Shown: in pieces, positions 7,509 to 13,456 of the stretch
Layout of the letters: the number at the start of each line of letters is the position of its first letter
Position numbering within the stretch: position 1 is the stretch's first letter
NCBI GenBank assembly: GCA_913040905.1
Contig: CAJWIC010000019.1
Coordinates: 1-13,456 of the forward strand
Source: an uncultured Synechococcus sp.
GTDB lineage: Bacteria; Cyanobacteriota; Cyanobacteriia; PCC-6307; Cyanobiaceae
DNA: 13,456 nucleotides
Direction: 5' to 3'
Notes under the pieces: model-generated
Database searches by the model: none
What the model was told of the DNA's origin: nothing
Seen by the model: the letters and a program-made list of their open reading frames with translations, nothing else
Program-made: the position numbers and the translations under genes

Positions 7509-7699
7509 GTGAGAGGGATCAGGAACGCGCCCCGCCGGAAGCGAATCGCAACGGTCTCGAGGGGGTGGAGAGCGACAACTTCCCCGATTTCCCCAACCGG
7601 CACCAGATCCGGCGGACGCAGCATCGGCATTGGATCAGCGGTTTTGAGATAGGTCTGAGCCGTGATCAGACGCAGACGATCGCCGATGGAAACGGACAT
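7478..7699 (-). CDS. sipA: SipA-like small regulatory protein (DUF3148/CRR42 family)
   Basis: The 73-residue protein contains the family signature: an initial SIGDRLRL strand, then YLKTADPMPMLRPPDLVP, an EIGEVV turn and a final AIRFRRGAFLIPLTQLE strand. It looks like a compact SH3-like beta barrel. In Synechococcus elongatus, SipA binds and stimulates the sensor kinase NblS, which controls high-light and nutrient-stress genes. The plant relative CRR42 is an assembly factor for the chloroplast NDH complex. Either role could apply, and I favour the SipA name by length and by the KTADPMPMLRPPD motif. The ATG at 7697-7699 has no clear Shine-Dalgarno sequence. The gene is divergent from bioY, with 56 nt between starts, and its stop lies inside the end of the M16 gene on the opposite strand. 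Confidence 0.85.
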   Translation of the reverse strand: MSVSIGDRLRLITAQTYLKTADPMPMLRPPDLVPVGEIGEVVALHPLETVAIRFRRGAFLIPLTQLEPAASED

Positions 7700-7708
7700 G
7701 GGATCTGG

Positions 7709-7732
7709 GCAGGACCTGCATTCTCAAGCAGG
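7709..7732. promoter_or_regulatory. GCAGG inverted/direct repeats in the sipA-bioY intergenic region
   Basis: The 56-nt divergent gap holds GCAGG (7709-7713), CCTGC (7715-7719) and GCAGG (7728-7732). The first two form an inverted repeat with a one-base centre, and the last two form another with an 8-nt spacer. This may be an operator shared by the two promoters. It does not resemble the known BirA box, the words are short and G/C-rich, and no -10 element is clear. Confidence 0.25.
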
Positions 7733-7755
7733 ATGCGCTCAGTTGAACTGCCGGC

Positions 7756-8325
7756 GTGAAAGCTCTCGCCACCTGGAGTGGAGCCCTGGCCGGATTGCTC
7801 TTGATCCTGATCGGCGGCCTGCTGCCCTCTGCCCTGCTGATTCCCTCAACACCTCTGCAGCTGATGGATCTACCGGCGACCTGGCAGGTGCCGGCACTTC
7901 TGCTCTGCGCACTCGTCAGTGGTCCCCGTGCCGGGATAATCGCCGCCATGGCATACCTCAGCCTCGGGCTGTTGGATCTGCCGGTGTTCCACAGCGGAGG
8001 GGGGCTCACCTACGTCCTGGAGCCTGGATTCGGATACCTGGCCGGGTTCATTCCCGCCGCCTGGCTGACGGGGCGGCTCTCCCAGCAGCAAGGCATGGGT
8101 GATCTCACCTCCCAGGCTGGCGCGGCGGTCGCTGGATTGGTGACCCTGCAGCTCTGTGGACTTGTCAATCTTTGTCTTGGCGCACTGCTGGGACGTTGGG
8201 ATCAGGCCCTGACCGATCTCGTCCTGGTTTATGGGCTCGGCCCCATGCCAGCGCAACTCGCGCTGTGTGCAGCAACAGCCCTCATCGCTGTGATCCTGCG
8301 CTGGTGTCTGGTGATCAAGGAATGA
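7756..8325 (+). CDS. bioY: Biotin transporter BioY (ECF S-component)
   Basis: The 189-residue protein is almost entirely hydrophobic, with about six membrane spans. It has the BioY signature LDLPVFHSGGG followed by an EPGFGYLAGF segment (residues about 73-98). BioY is the biotin-binding membrane subunit of an energy-coupling-factor transporter; no BioM/BioN (EcfA/EcfT) genes are in this window. The start is a GTG at 7756-7758. The stop overlaps the lspA start as ATGA, so the two are translationally coupled. The upstream gap to the divergent sipA-like gene is only 56 nt. Confidence 0.92.
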   Translation: MKALATWSGALAGLLLILIGGLLPSALLIPSTPLQLMDLPATWQVPALLLCALVSGPRAGIIAAMAYLSLGLLDLPVFHSGGGLTYVLEPGFGYLAGFIPAAWLTGRLSQQQGMGDLTSQAGAAVAGLVTLQLCGLVNLCLGALLGRWDQALTDLVLVYGLGPMPAQLALCAATALIAVILRWCLVIKE

Positions 8326-8801
8326 ACGGCTCAACCCTTCGACGCGCTCCACTGCTGGGGGTCGCTGGCCTGGTGGTGATCATTGATCAGGCGTCCAAAC
8401 AACTGGCGTCGTCCCAGCTCGCCGATGGACGCGTTGTTCCACTGCTGCCTGGCCTGCTCAACGGCCAGCTCGTGCACAACACCGGAGCAGCCTTCAGCTT
8501 GTTCCGAGGATCCGTCCAATGGCTTGGACTGTTGAGTCTGGCGGTGACGGCGGGCCTGTTGATCTGGGTGATACGGCATCGCAAAACGCCGTTCTGGCAG
8601 GGGTTGGCCGTGGCATGTCTGCTGGGAGGCACCCTGGGAAATGGAATTGATCGCTGGCGTCTTGGCCACGTGATCGACTTTCTTGCCCTTGTGCCGATCA
8701 ACTTCCCGATCTTCAATCCAGCGGATATCGCCATCAACCTGGCCGTGCTCTGTTTTCTTGTTGATCTCTGGAACAGCCGGGGCAGCAAAGCACCGTCGTG
8801 A
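8322..8801 (+). CDS. lspA: Lipoprotein signal peptidase (signal peptidase II)
   Basis: The 159-residue inner-membrane aspartic protease has four predicted spans. It removes signal peptides from prolipoproteins after diacylglyceryl transfer. Family motifs are all present: IDQASK (D22), NTGAAFS at 53-59, GNGIDR (N107, D110, R111), HVIDF (D119) and FNPADIAIN (D135). D119 and D135 match the catalytic aspartate pair. I chose the ATG at 8322-8324 because it overlaps the bioY stop as ATGA and follows AAGGA. An upstream in-frame start at 8172 would only read bioY out of frame. The stop overlaps the following GTPase start as GTGA. Confidence 0.96.
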   Translation: MNGSTLRRAPLLGVAGLVVIIDQASKQLASSQLADGRVVPLLPGLLNGQLVHNTGAAFSLFRGSVQWLGLLSLAVTAGLLIWVIRHRKTPFWQGLAVACLLGGTLGNGIDRWRLGHVIDFLALVPINFPIFNPADIAINLAVLCFLVDLWNSRGSKAPS

Positions 8802-10420
8802 TCCCGAAACGCCACCGACTGCTGCTGGGCCTGGCCGCTGCCCTGCTGGCACTGATCGTGTTGGGTGGCCTGCTGCAGGCCATCCGCACCCTGCTCTGGG
8901 ACCTCAGTTATTTCCTGCCCGGCTGGCTGATCACTCCGCTGCTGCTGCTCGGGATTGCATTGATCGCAGTCATGGTGATGCAGGTGGGACTGCCCTGGTG
9001 GCGACAGATTCGGCATCGATCCGCCAGCAGGCGCAGCGATGCCTCGCAGGAGGTGCCGACAACCCGGCGTGATGCCGCCGGCCGCAGTCTGATCAGCATT
9101 GATCGTCTGCTGGAGCGGCTGGAGGACAGCGTTGTGCGGGAGAGCCTGCGCCAGGAGCGCGAACGGGTGGAGCAGAACCTTGCCCGCGGCGATCTTGTGG
9201 TGGTGGTGTTTGGCACTGGATCGAGCGGCAAAACATCACTGATCCGTGCCCTGCTTCAGGACATGGTGGGTGATGTGAGCGCCGCGATGGGATCGACCCG
9301 CAGCACACCGAACTATCGCCTGCGGCTGAAGGGACTGGAACGCGGTCTGCGCCTGGTGGACACCCCGGGCATTCTTGAAGCGGGGGATGCTGGCCTCAGT
9401 CGTGAAGAACGCGCTCGCCAGCAAGCGGTTCGAGCCGACCTGCTGCTGGTGGTGGTCGATGGTGACCTGCGCAGTTCGGAGATGACGGTGCTGCAGTCCC
9501 TGGCGGGACTTGGCAAACGCTTGCTGCTGGTCTTGAACAAGCGGGATCTTCGCGGTGCCGAGGAGGAACGCCGCTTGCTGCAGTTGCTGCGCAACCGCTG
9601 CAATGGGCTGATGTCCGCTGCCGACGTCGTCGCTTGCAGCGCCGCACCGCAATCGGTTCCGCGGCCGGGTGGACGTCCCCTGCAGCCGCCTCCAGACGTC
9701 AATGAACTGCTGCAGCGGTTGGCCACCGTCCTGCATGAAGACGGTGAGGAGCTGATCGCCGACAACATCCTCCTGCAGTGCCGACAGCTGGACCAACGGG
9801 GTCGGGAACTGCTCAACAACCAGCGACGCCGCGAGGCGAAGCGCTGCGTTGATCGCTACAGCTGGATCGGAGCCGGCATCGTGGCGGCCACGCCGTTACC
9901 AGGCGTGGATCTGCTGAGCACCGCCGCAGTGAATGGCCAGATGGTGTTGGAGATCGCCGCTGTCTACAGCGTCGACATGACCAAGGAACGCGCCAGAGAA
10001 CTGGCCGTGTCCGTTGGACGCACCCTGGCGGGGCTCGGCATCGTCAAAGGGGGGCTGAGCTTGATCAGCCCTGTTTTGAGTGTGTCCCTGCCAACACTTT
10101 TGATCGGTCGTGGCGTCCAGGGGGTGGTCACGGCCTGGCTCACCCGCATCGCCGGCGCCAGTTTCATCCGCTACTTCGAGCAGGACCAGGACTGGGGGGA
10201 TGAAGGGCTTCAGTCCGTGGTGCAGGAAGCCTTCGAGCTGAACCGTCGGGAGGCGTCGCTCAAGCGATTTCTCGACGCAGCGATGCGTCAGGTGGTGGAA
10301 CCACTGCAGCGAAACGCGACAGCGACCCTTCCACCACACCCAGGGCCTCGGGAGGGGGAGGAAGCATCGGCCCCCGAGCATCAAGCACGGCGATCAGCAG
10401 GAGGTAAACCACCGCAATAG
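8798..10420 (+). CDS. Membrane-anchored GTPase with C-terminal DUF697 domain (YcjF-like)
   Basis: The 540-residue protein starts at a GTG (8798-8800) overlapping the lspA stop. Two hydrophobic segments at about 8-27 and 42-64 anchor it. The G domain follows: G1 GTGSSGKTS at 139-147, a G2 Thr in the STRSTP segment at about 166-171, G3 DTPG at 188-191, G4 NKRD at 247-250 and G5 CSA at 280-282. Residues about 355-460 are a DUF697-type hydrophobic domain (SWIGAGIVAATPLPGVDLLS). Such proteins are Era/TrmE-like GTPases with unknown cellular role, possibly in membrane or envelope stress. The tail from about residue 505 is Pro/Glu/Ala-rich and low in conservation signals. Residues 488-540 are encoded opposite a small membrane-protein gene. 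Confidence 0.9.
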   Translation: MIPKRHRLLLGLAAALLALIVLGGLLQAIRTLLWDLSYFLPGWLITPLLLLGIALIAVMVMQVGLPWWRQIRHRSASRRSDASQEVPTTRRDAAGRSLISIDRLLERLEDSVVRESLRQERERVEQNLARGDLVVVVFGTGSSGKTSLIRALLQDMVGDVSAAMGSTRSTPNYRLRLKGLERGLRLVDTPGILEAGDAGLSREERARQQAVRADLLLVVVDGDLRSSEMTVLQSLAGLGKRLLLVLNKRDLRGAEEERRLLQLLRNRCNGLMSAADVVACSAAPQSVPRPGGRPLQPPPDVNELLQRLATVLHEDGEELIADNILLQCRQLDQRGRELLNNQRRREAKRCVDRYSWIGAGIVAATPLPGVDLLSTAAVNGQMVLEIAAVYSVDMTKERARELAVSVGRTLAGLGIVKGGLSLISPVLSVSLPTLLIGRGVQGVVTAWLTRIAGASFIRYFEQDQDWGDEGLQSVVQEAFELNRREASLKRFLDAAMRQVVEPLQRNATATLPPHPGPREGEEASAPEHQARRSAGGKPPQ

Positions 10421-10481
10421 CGATCGAAATCGCCCCCGTCACGATCGCCACCCAGCGCGGACGTGCTTCATTCGCGCCCAT
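10260..10481 (-). CDS. Small single-span membrane protein, hypothetical (73 aa)
   Basis: The protein has a short charged N terminus (GANEARPRW) and one strong membrane span at about 11-32. A proline-rich turn follows, with LDARGPMLPPPPEAL at about 33-47, and then a polar C terminus. The RPRW-span-LDxRG-PPPPEAL layout looks constrained and resembles a small protein I associate with cyanobacteria; function is unknown. Two ATGs are in frame, at 10485-10487 and 10479-10481. The second has GAGG seven bases upstream, whereas the first abuts it, so I chose the second. The gene follows the decarboxylase on the same strand after about 30 nt. Its last 161 nt lie antisense to the GTPase 3' end, which is unusual, and the C-terminal third may be longer than function requires. 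Confidence 0.72.
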   Translation of the reverse strand: MGANEARPRWVAIVTGAISIAIAVVYLLLIAVLDARGPMLPPPPEALGVVEGSLSRFAAVVPPPDASLRREIA

Positions 10482-10514
10482 GAACATCCCTCACAGAGTG
10501 GTCTGATTCTGCGA

Positions 10515-11966
10515 TCAGTCGGTCAGCTGCTGCGTGATCAACCCAGCCAGCTGCATCAGATGTGCGCGGGTGGTGTGGGGGTTGCCCAGAACCACTTTCA
10601 ACCAGTGATGACCGTCGTAACGAGGGCGTGAAAGGAGGAAGCCCTGGCGCATCAGTTCCCGGCGCGTCTGCTCGGTCCAGCGGGCGGAGACAACGGGATC
10701 ATCCTGACGAGGCCGAAAAGCCAGCAGGTGCAGACCACCATCCAGCAGGAGCAGTCGATCATCCTCCAGCAATTGTTTCAACATCGCTTTGCGCTCGAGG
10801 GCGGATTCCAAGACAGCGCCGATGCCCTCGATGCCGAGCTGCCGCAGACCGAGCCAGAGCTTGAGCACCTCAGCCGGTCGGGTGCCCTGCAGGCCCACCT
10901 CGCCGCCATGATCGTCACCACAGGGGGATTCCATGTAGGGCAGCCCTGTGGCGAACGCTTTCCGCAGGAGGGAACGGTCCCGCAACAGCAGCATGGACGA
11001 GGTTTTGGTGATACCCAGCAGCTTCTGCGGATTGACGGTGATCGAGTCCGCTCGATGCAGCCCCTCCATCAGGGGCGCCAAGGGTTCCCAGAGGGCAAAG
11101 ACACCCCCGATCGCAGCGTCCACATGCAACCAAACCTCCTCACGGCGGCAGATGCGGGCAATCGCGTCCAGGGGATCCACCGCTCCCCGGACTGTGGTGC
11201 CAGCGGTCGCCACGACCGCCAGACAGCGGCGGCCGGCATGCCGCAGGTCCGACAGGACTGAATTCAGTCCGGCCAGGCTCAGACCGCCACTGGCGTCCAC
11301 CGGAAGACGCAACAGCGCCTCATCCGGCAATCCCATCACGGTGGCGGCCTTCTGAAGCGACACGTGGGCGTCACAACTGCAGAGGATGACGCCATCGCGC
11401 GCTCCCGCATGGGTGCGGGCCACCACCAACCCCATCAGATTGCTGAGGGTGCCACCGCTTGCCAGCACACCCCCGCTCTGTTCCGGCAACCCCAGTCGCT
11501 GACAGAACCATCTGCAAAGCCGCTGTTCGAGGTCCGACAGTCCAGGTGACAGTTCCTCTGCCAGCAAATTGTTGTTCAGCCCGGCACAGATCAGATCGGC
11601 AGCGATCGACGCCGTCAGCGGCGGCGGATCCAGATGGGCCAGAGCTCCGGGATGGGACGGCTGGTAGGCACCCTCCATCACCAGCTGCAGATCCTTCAGC
11701 AACCGGTCCATCTCCAGCCCTGCAGCGGTCGGGGCCACCGCGGGCTGAGGACGCACGGTCGGCAACGGCAACCCCTCGGATGCAGCACCGATCCAGTTGC
11801 AGAGCTGATCACTCGCCCGGTGAAGGAACTCCTGCAACACCGGATCAACGCGGTCAGGAGAAGCGAAGGGGGCCAGACGATCCAGATCGGGCCGGAGATC
11901 GGTGGAAGCGTGCACCGGCTGCAGTGGAACTGCGCTGATCCTCGCGTCTCGTGGGAAGGTGCTCAC
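10515..11966 (-). CDS. Group II pyridoxal-phosphate-dependent decarboxylase
   Basis: The protein is about 483 residues with the fold-type I decarboxylase layout of the aromatic-amino-acid/glutamate/diaminobutyrate group. Landmarks (numbered from the GTG) are GGTLSN at about 171-176, the PLP-stacking His in DAHVSL (H201), HVDAAIGG with D283, and the Schiff-base Lys in NPQKLLG (K315). The commonest sequence before that lysine is HK; here it is QK. Substrate cannot be assigned: L-2,4-diaminobutyrate, glutamate, aspartate and aromatic amino acids are all possible for the group. The start is uncertain between GTG (11964-11966) and TTG (11976-11978), neither with a good Shine-Dalgarno sequence. The conserved fold begins well downstream. 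It is divergent from tadA with at most 20 nt between starts, and probably co-transcribed with the small membrane-protein gene. Confidence 0.9.
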   Translation of the reverse strand: MSTFPRDARISAVPLQPVHASTDLRPDLDRLAPFASPDRVDPVLQEFLHRASDQLCNWIGAASEGLPLPTVRPQPAVAPTAAGLEMDRLLKDLQLVMEGAYQPSHPGALAHLDPPPLTASIAADLICAGLNNNLLAEELSPGLSDLEQRLCRWFCQRLGLPEQSGGVLASGGTLSNLMGLVVARTHAGARDGVILCSCDAHVSLQKAATVMGLPDEALLRLPVDASGGLSLAGLNSVLSDLRHAGRRCLAVVATAGTTVRGAVDPLDAIARICRREEVWLHVDAAIGGVFALWEPLAPLMEGLHRADSITVNPQKLLGITKTSSMLLLRDRSLLRKAFATGLPYMESPCGDDHGGEVGLQGTRPAEVLKLWLGLRQLGIEGIGAVLESALERKAMLKQLLEDDRLLLLDGGLHLLAFRPRQDDPVVSARWTEQTRRELMRQGFLLSRPRYDGHHWLKVVLGNPHTTRAHLMQLAGLITQQLTD

Positions 11967-11986
11967 AGCGATGAACAACAGAGGGG

Positions 11987-12460
11987 GTGGAGGAACAACA
12001 GCTCTGGACGGCGTGGATGAAGGTTCTGCTGGCGCGAGCCTCCGCCAACGGCGACAGCGGTGAGGTGCCCGTGGCAGCGGTGATCCTTGATGAGCGTGGA
12101 CGGTGCATCGGCCACGGACGGAACCGACGTGAACGCTGTCAGGACCCCCTTGGCCATGCGGAACTGGTGGCCCTGAGTCAGGCCGCAGCGATCCGCAGCG
12201 ACTGGCGTTTCAACCCCTGCACCCTGCTGGTCACCCTTGAACCATGTCCAATGTGCGCCGGTGCTCTGGTGCAAGCACGGATGGGAACCGTGGTGTTCGG
12301 AGCATCCGACAGAAAGCGCGGCGGACTGGGGGGTTGCCTTGATCTTGCCAAAGACGCGAGTGCCCACCATCACATGCGTGTGGTGGGCCCATGGATGCAG
12401 GACCAGGCTGCTGAACAGCTGGAGAGCTGGTTCAGGCAGCGGCGGCGACAGAACCGCTGA
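11987..12460 (+). CDS. tadA: tRNA-specific adenosine deaminase (A34 to inosine)
   Basis: The 157-residue zinc deaminase converts adenosine 34 of tRNA-Arg(ACG) to inosine so that it reads CGU, CGC and CGA. The active site is complete: HAE at 57-59 (zinc His57, proton-shuttle Glu59) and EPCPMC at 85-90 (zinc Cys87 and Cys90). GEVPVAAV at 25-32 and the VFGASDRKRGGLGG segment also fit TadA. The start is a GTG at 11987 preceded by GAGGGG with almost no spacing; an ATG at residue 11 is a weaker option because it trims the first helix. The last 29 nt overlap the end of the minus-strand aminotransferase gene. Confidence 0.94.
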   Translation: MEEQQLWTAWMKVLLARASANGDSGEVPVAAVILDERGRCIGHGRNRRERCQDPLGHAELVALSQAAAIRSDWRFNPCTLLVTLEPCPMCAGALVQARMGTVVFGASDRKRGGLGGCLDLAKDASAHHHMRVVGPWMQDQAAEQLESWFRQRRRQNR

Positions 12461-13456
12461 AGCGGGGAAGCTCTGTCTCAAACAGGTTGAGCAAGCGATC
12501 CACGTTCTCTGGTGTGGAGTTGTAGCCCATCAAACCGATGCGCCAGATCTTGCCAGCGAGGGCGCCCAGGCCACCACCCACTTCGATGCCATGGGTGTTG
12601 AGCAGGTGTTGGCTGAAGGCCTTGCCATCCACACCATCCGGGATCCGAACGGTGGTGAGGGTGGGAAGTCGACGTTCCTCCGGAACATGCATGGAGAGCC
12701 CCTGACGCTCGAGGCCATTCCAGAGACGCTCAGCATTGCGCCGGTGGCGCGCCCAGGCCTGATCCAACCCTTCCTCGGCCAGCAGACGCAGGGCTTCACG
12801 CATGCCGAAATTCATGTTCACAGGAGCCGTGTGGTGGTAGACGCGATCACTACCCCAGTACTGGTTCAACAGAGAAACATCGAGGTACCAGTTCGGGACT
12901 TTGCCGCTGCGGGAGGTCATCTTGTCCTCCGCCCTCGGGCCCATCGTGAACGGTCCCAGGCCAGGGGGGCAGCTGAGACCTTTCTGGCTGCAGCTGTAGG
13001 CCAGATCAACTTTCCACTCATCGATATACAGAGGAACACCCCCCAGGGACGTGACCGTGTCGAGGAGCAGAAGGCAGTTGTGCTTGCGGCAGAGATCGCC
13101 CACGCCCTCCATCGGTTGGCAGACGCCCGTCGATGTTTCGGCGTGCACAAGAGCCAGGATTGCCGGCTTGTGTTCGATCAATGCAGCTTCCAGCTCCTCG
13201 AGGGAGAACCACTCGCCCCAGGGCTTTTCGATGGTTTTCACCGTGGCGCGGTAACGACCGGCCATATCGGCGAGTCTCAGTCCGAAATAGCCCTTGACAG
13301 CAACAAGAACGGTGTCGCCAGGCTCAACCGTGTTGGCCAAGGTGGCTTCCATGGCAGCGCTGCCCGTGCCACTCATCGGCAGGGTGAGTCGGTTGTCGGT
13401 CTGCCAGGCGTAACGAATCAACTCCTGAACCTCCCCCATAAGCTCCACGTAGAGCG
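12432..13456 (-). CDS. Class V aminotransferase, alanine/serine-glyoxylate type (N terminus cut off)
   Basis: The frame is open to the right edge, entering with LYVELMGEVQELIRYAW, so a few dozen N-terminal residues are missing. Visible landmarks, numbered from the Val codon at 13446-13448, are SGTGSAAMEA at 26-35, HAETSTG at 102-108, LLLLDTVTSLGG with D130, and SCSQKGL with the PLP-binding K156. C-terminal landmarks such as GLGALAGKIWRIGLMGY fit alanine-glyoxylate and serine-glyoxylate aminotransferases. These enzymes transaminate glyoxylate to glycine, which in cyanobacteria fits photorespiratory salvage. Relatives have sometimes been labelled soluble hydrogenase subunit in older annotation; nothing here supports a hydrogenase. 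The C terminus ends in an Ala run encoded in the 29-nt overlap with tadA. Confidence 0.92.
   Translation of the reverse strand, partial: LYVELMGEVQELIRYAWQTDNRLTLPMSGTGSAAMEATLANTVEPGDTVLVAVKGYFGLRLADMAGRYRATVKTIEKPWGEWFSLEELEAALIEHKPAILALVHAETSTGVCQPMEGVGDLCRKHNCLLLLDTVTSLGGVPLYIDEWKVDLAYSCSQKGLSCPPGLGPFTMGPRAEDKMTSRSGKVPNWYLDVSLLNQYWGSDRVYHHTAPVNMNFGMREALRLLAEEGLDQAWARHRRNAERLWNGLERQGLSMHVPEERRLPTLTTVRIPDGVDGKAFSQHLLNTHGIEVGGGLGALAGKIWRIGLMGYNSTPENVDRLLNLFETELPRFSGSVAAAA

Noticed and set aside
8172..8321. A longer lspA starting inside bioY
   Set aside because: The added residues are an out-of-frame reading of bioY. The internal ATG has AAGGA upstream, an ATGA overlap and the normal LspA length.
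10503..10518. A possible hairpin (CTGAT...ATCAG) between the decarboxylase and the small membrane-protein gene
   Set aside because: The stem is only five pairs with A/T content and no T-run follows, so it is not credible as a terminator.
12432..13456. Label of soluble hydrogenase subunit for the aminotransferase
   Set aside because: The sequence has PLP-binding aspartate and lysine motifs of class V aminotransferases and no metal-binding hydrogenase motifs.

Overview
The window looks like a piece of a marine unicellular cyanobacterial chromosome (Synechococcus/Cyanobium type). The reasons are a phycocyanobilin:ferredoxin oxidoreductase (pcyA), a SipA-type small protein, a DevBCA exporter, base composition that reads as about 60% G+C, and very tight packing. 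Genes abut, overlap by 1-4 nt within operons, and overlap tail to tail between strands. I see no transposase, prophage, CRISPR, tRNA or rRNA. This is a core-genome stretch rather than an island, and species-level naming would be a guess.

Layout. (1) 1-1414, minus strand: the 5' end of rpsB (ribosomal protein S2), a family-2 glycosyltransferase closed by a small hairpin terminator, and a 51-residue basic protein closed by a strong hairpin/T-run terminator. (2) 1447-4947, minus strand: pcyA-devB-devC-devA, each junction overlapping. The basic protein gene follows 32 nt later and the strong terminator probably ends the unit. (3) 4966-7508, plus strand: two M16 zinc-peptidase-family proteins joined by a TGATG overlap, the first catalytically intact and the second lacking the zinc motif. 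(4) 7478-7699, minus strand: a sipA-like gene whose end overlaps the second M16 gene. (5) 7756-10420, plus strand: bioY-lspA-GTPase, joined by ATGA and GTGA overlaps. (6) 10260-11966, minus strand: a group II PLP decarboxylase followed by a small single-span membrane protein whose C-terminal third lies antisense to the end of the GTPase gene. (7) 11987-12460, plus strand: tadA. (8) 12432-13456, minus strand: a class V alanine/serine-glyoxylate aminotransferase, cut at its N terminus by the window edge.

How the genes fit together. PcyA makes the phycocyanobilin chromophore of phycobilisomes. SipA-family proteins bind the NblS/Hik33 sensor kinase that controls light and nutrient responses. The glyoxylate aminotransferase is plausibly photorespiratory. 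LspA matures lipoproteins, and the DevB-like adaptor here carries a lipobox, so it may be an LspA substrate. BioY imports biotin and TadA modifies the wobble base of tRNA-Arg.

I did not find an unmistakable new system. The points most worth a second look are the pcyA-devBCA coupling, the unusual DevB start, the 161-nt antisense overlap at 10260-10420, the small basic protein at 1259-1414, and a palindromic 10-mer shared by two 5' regions.
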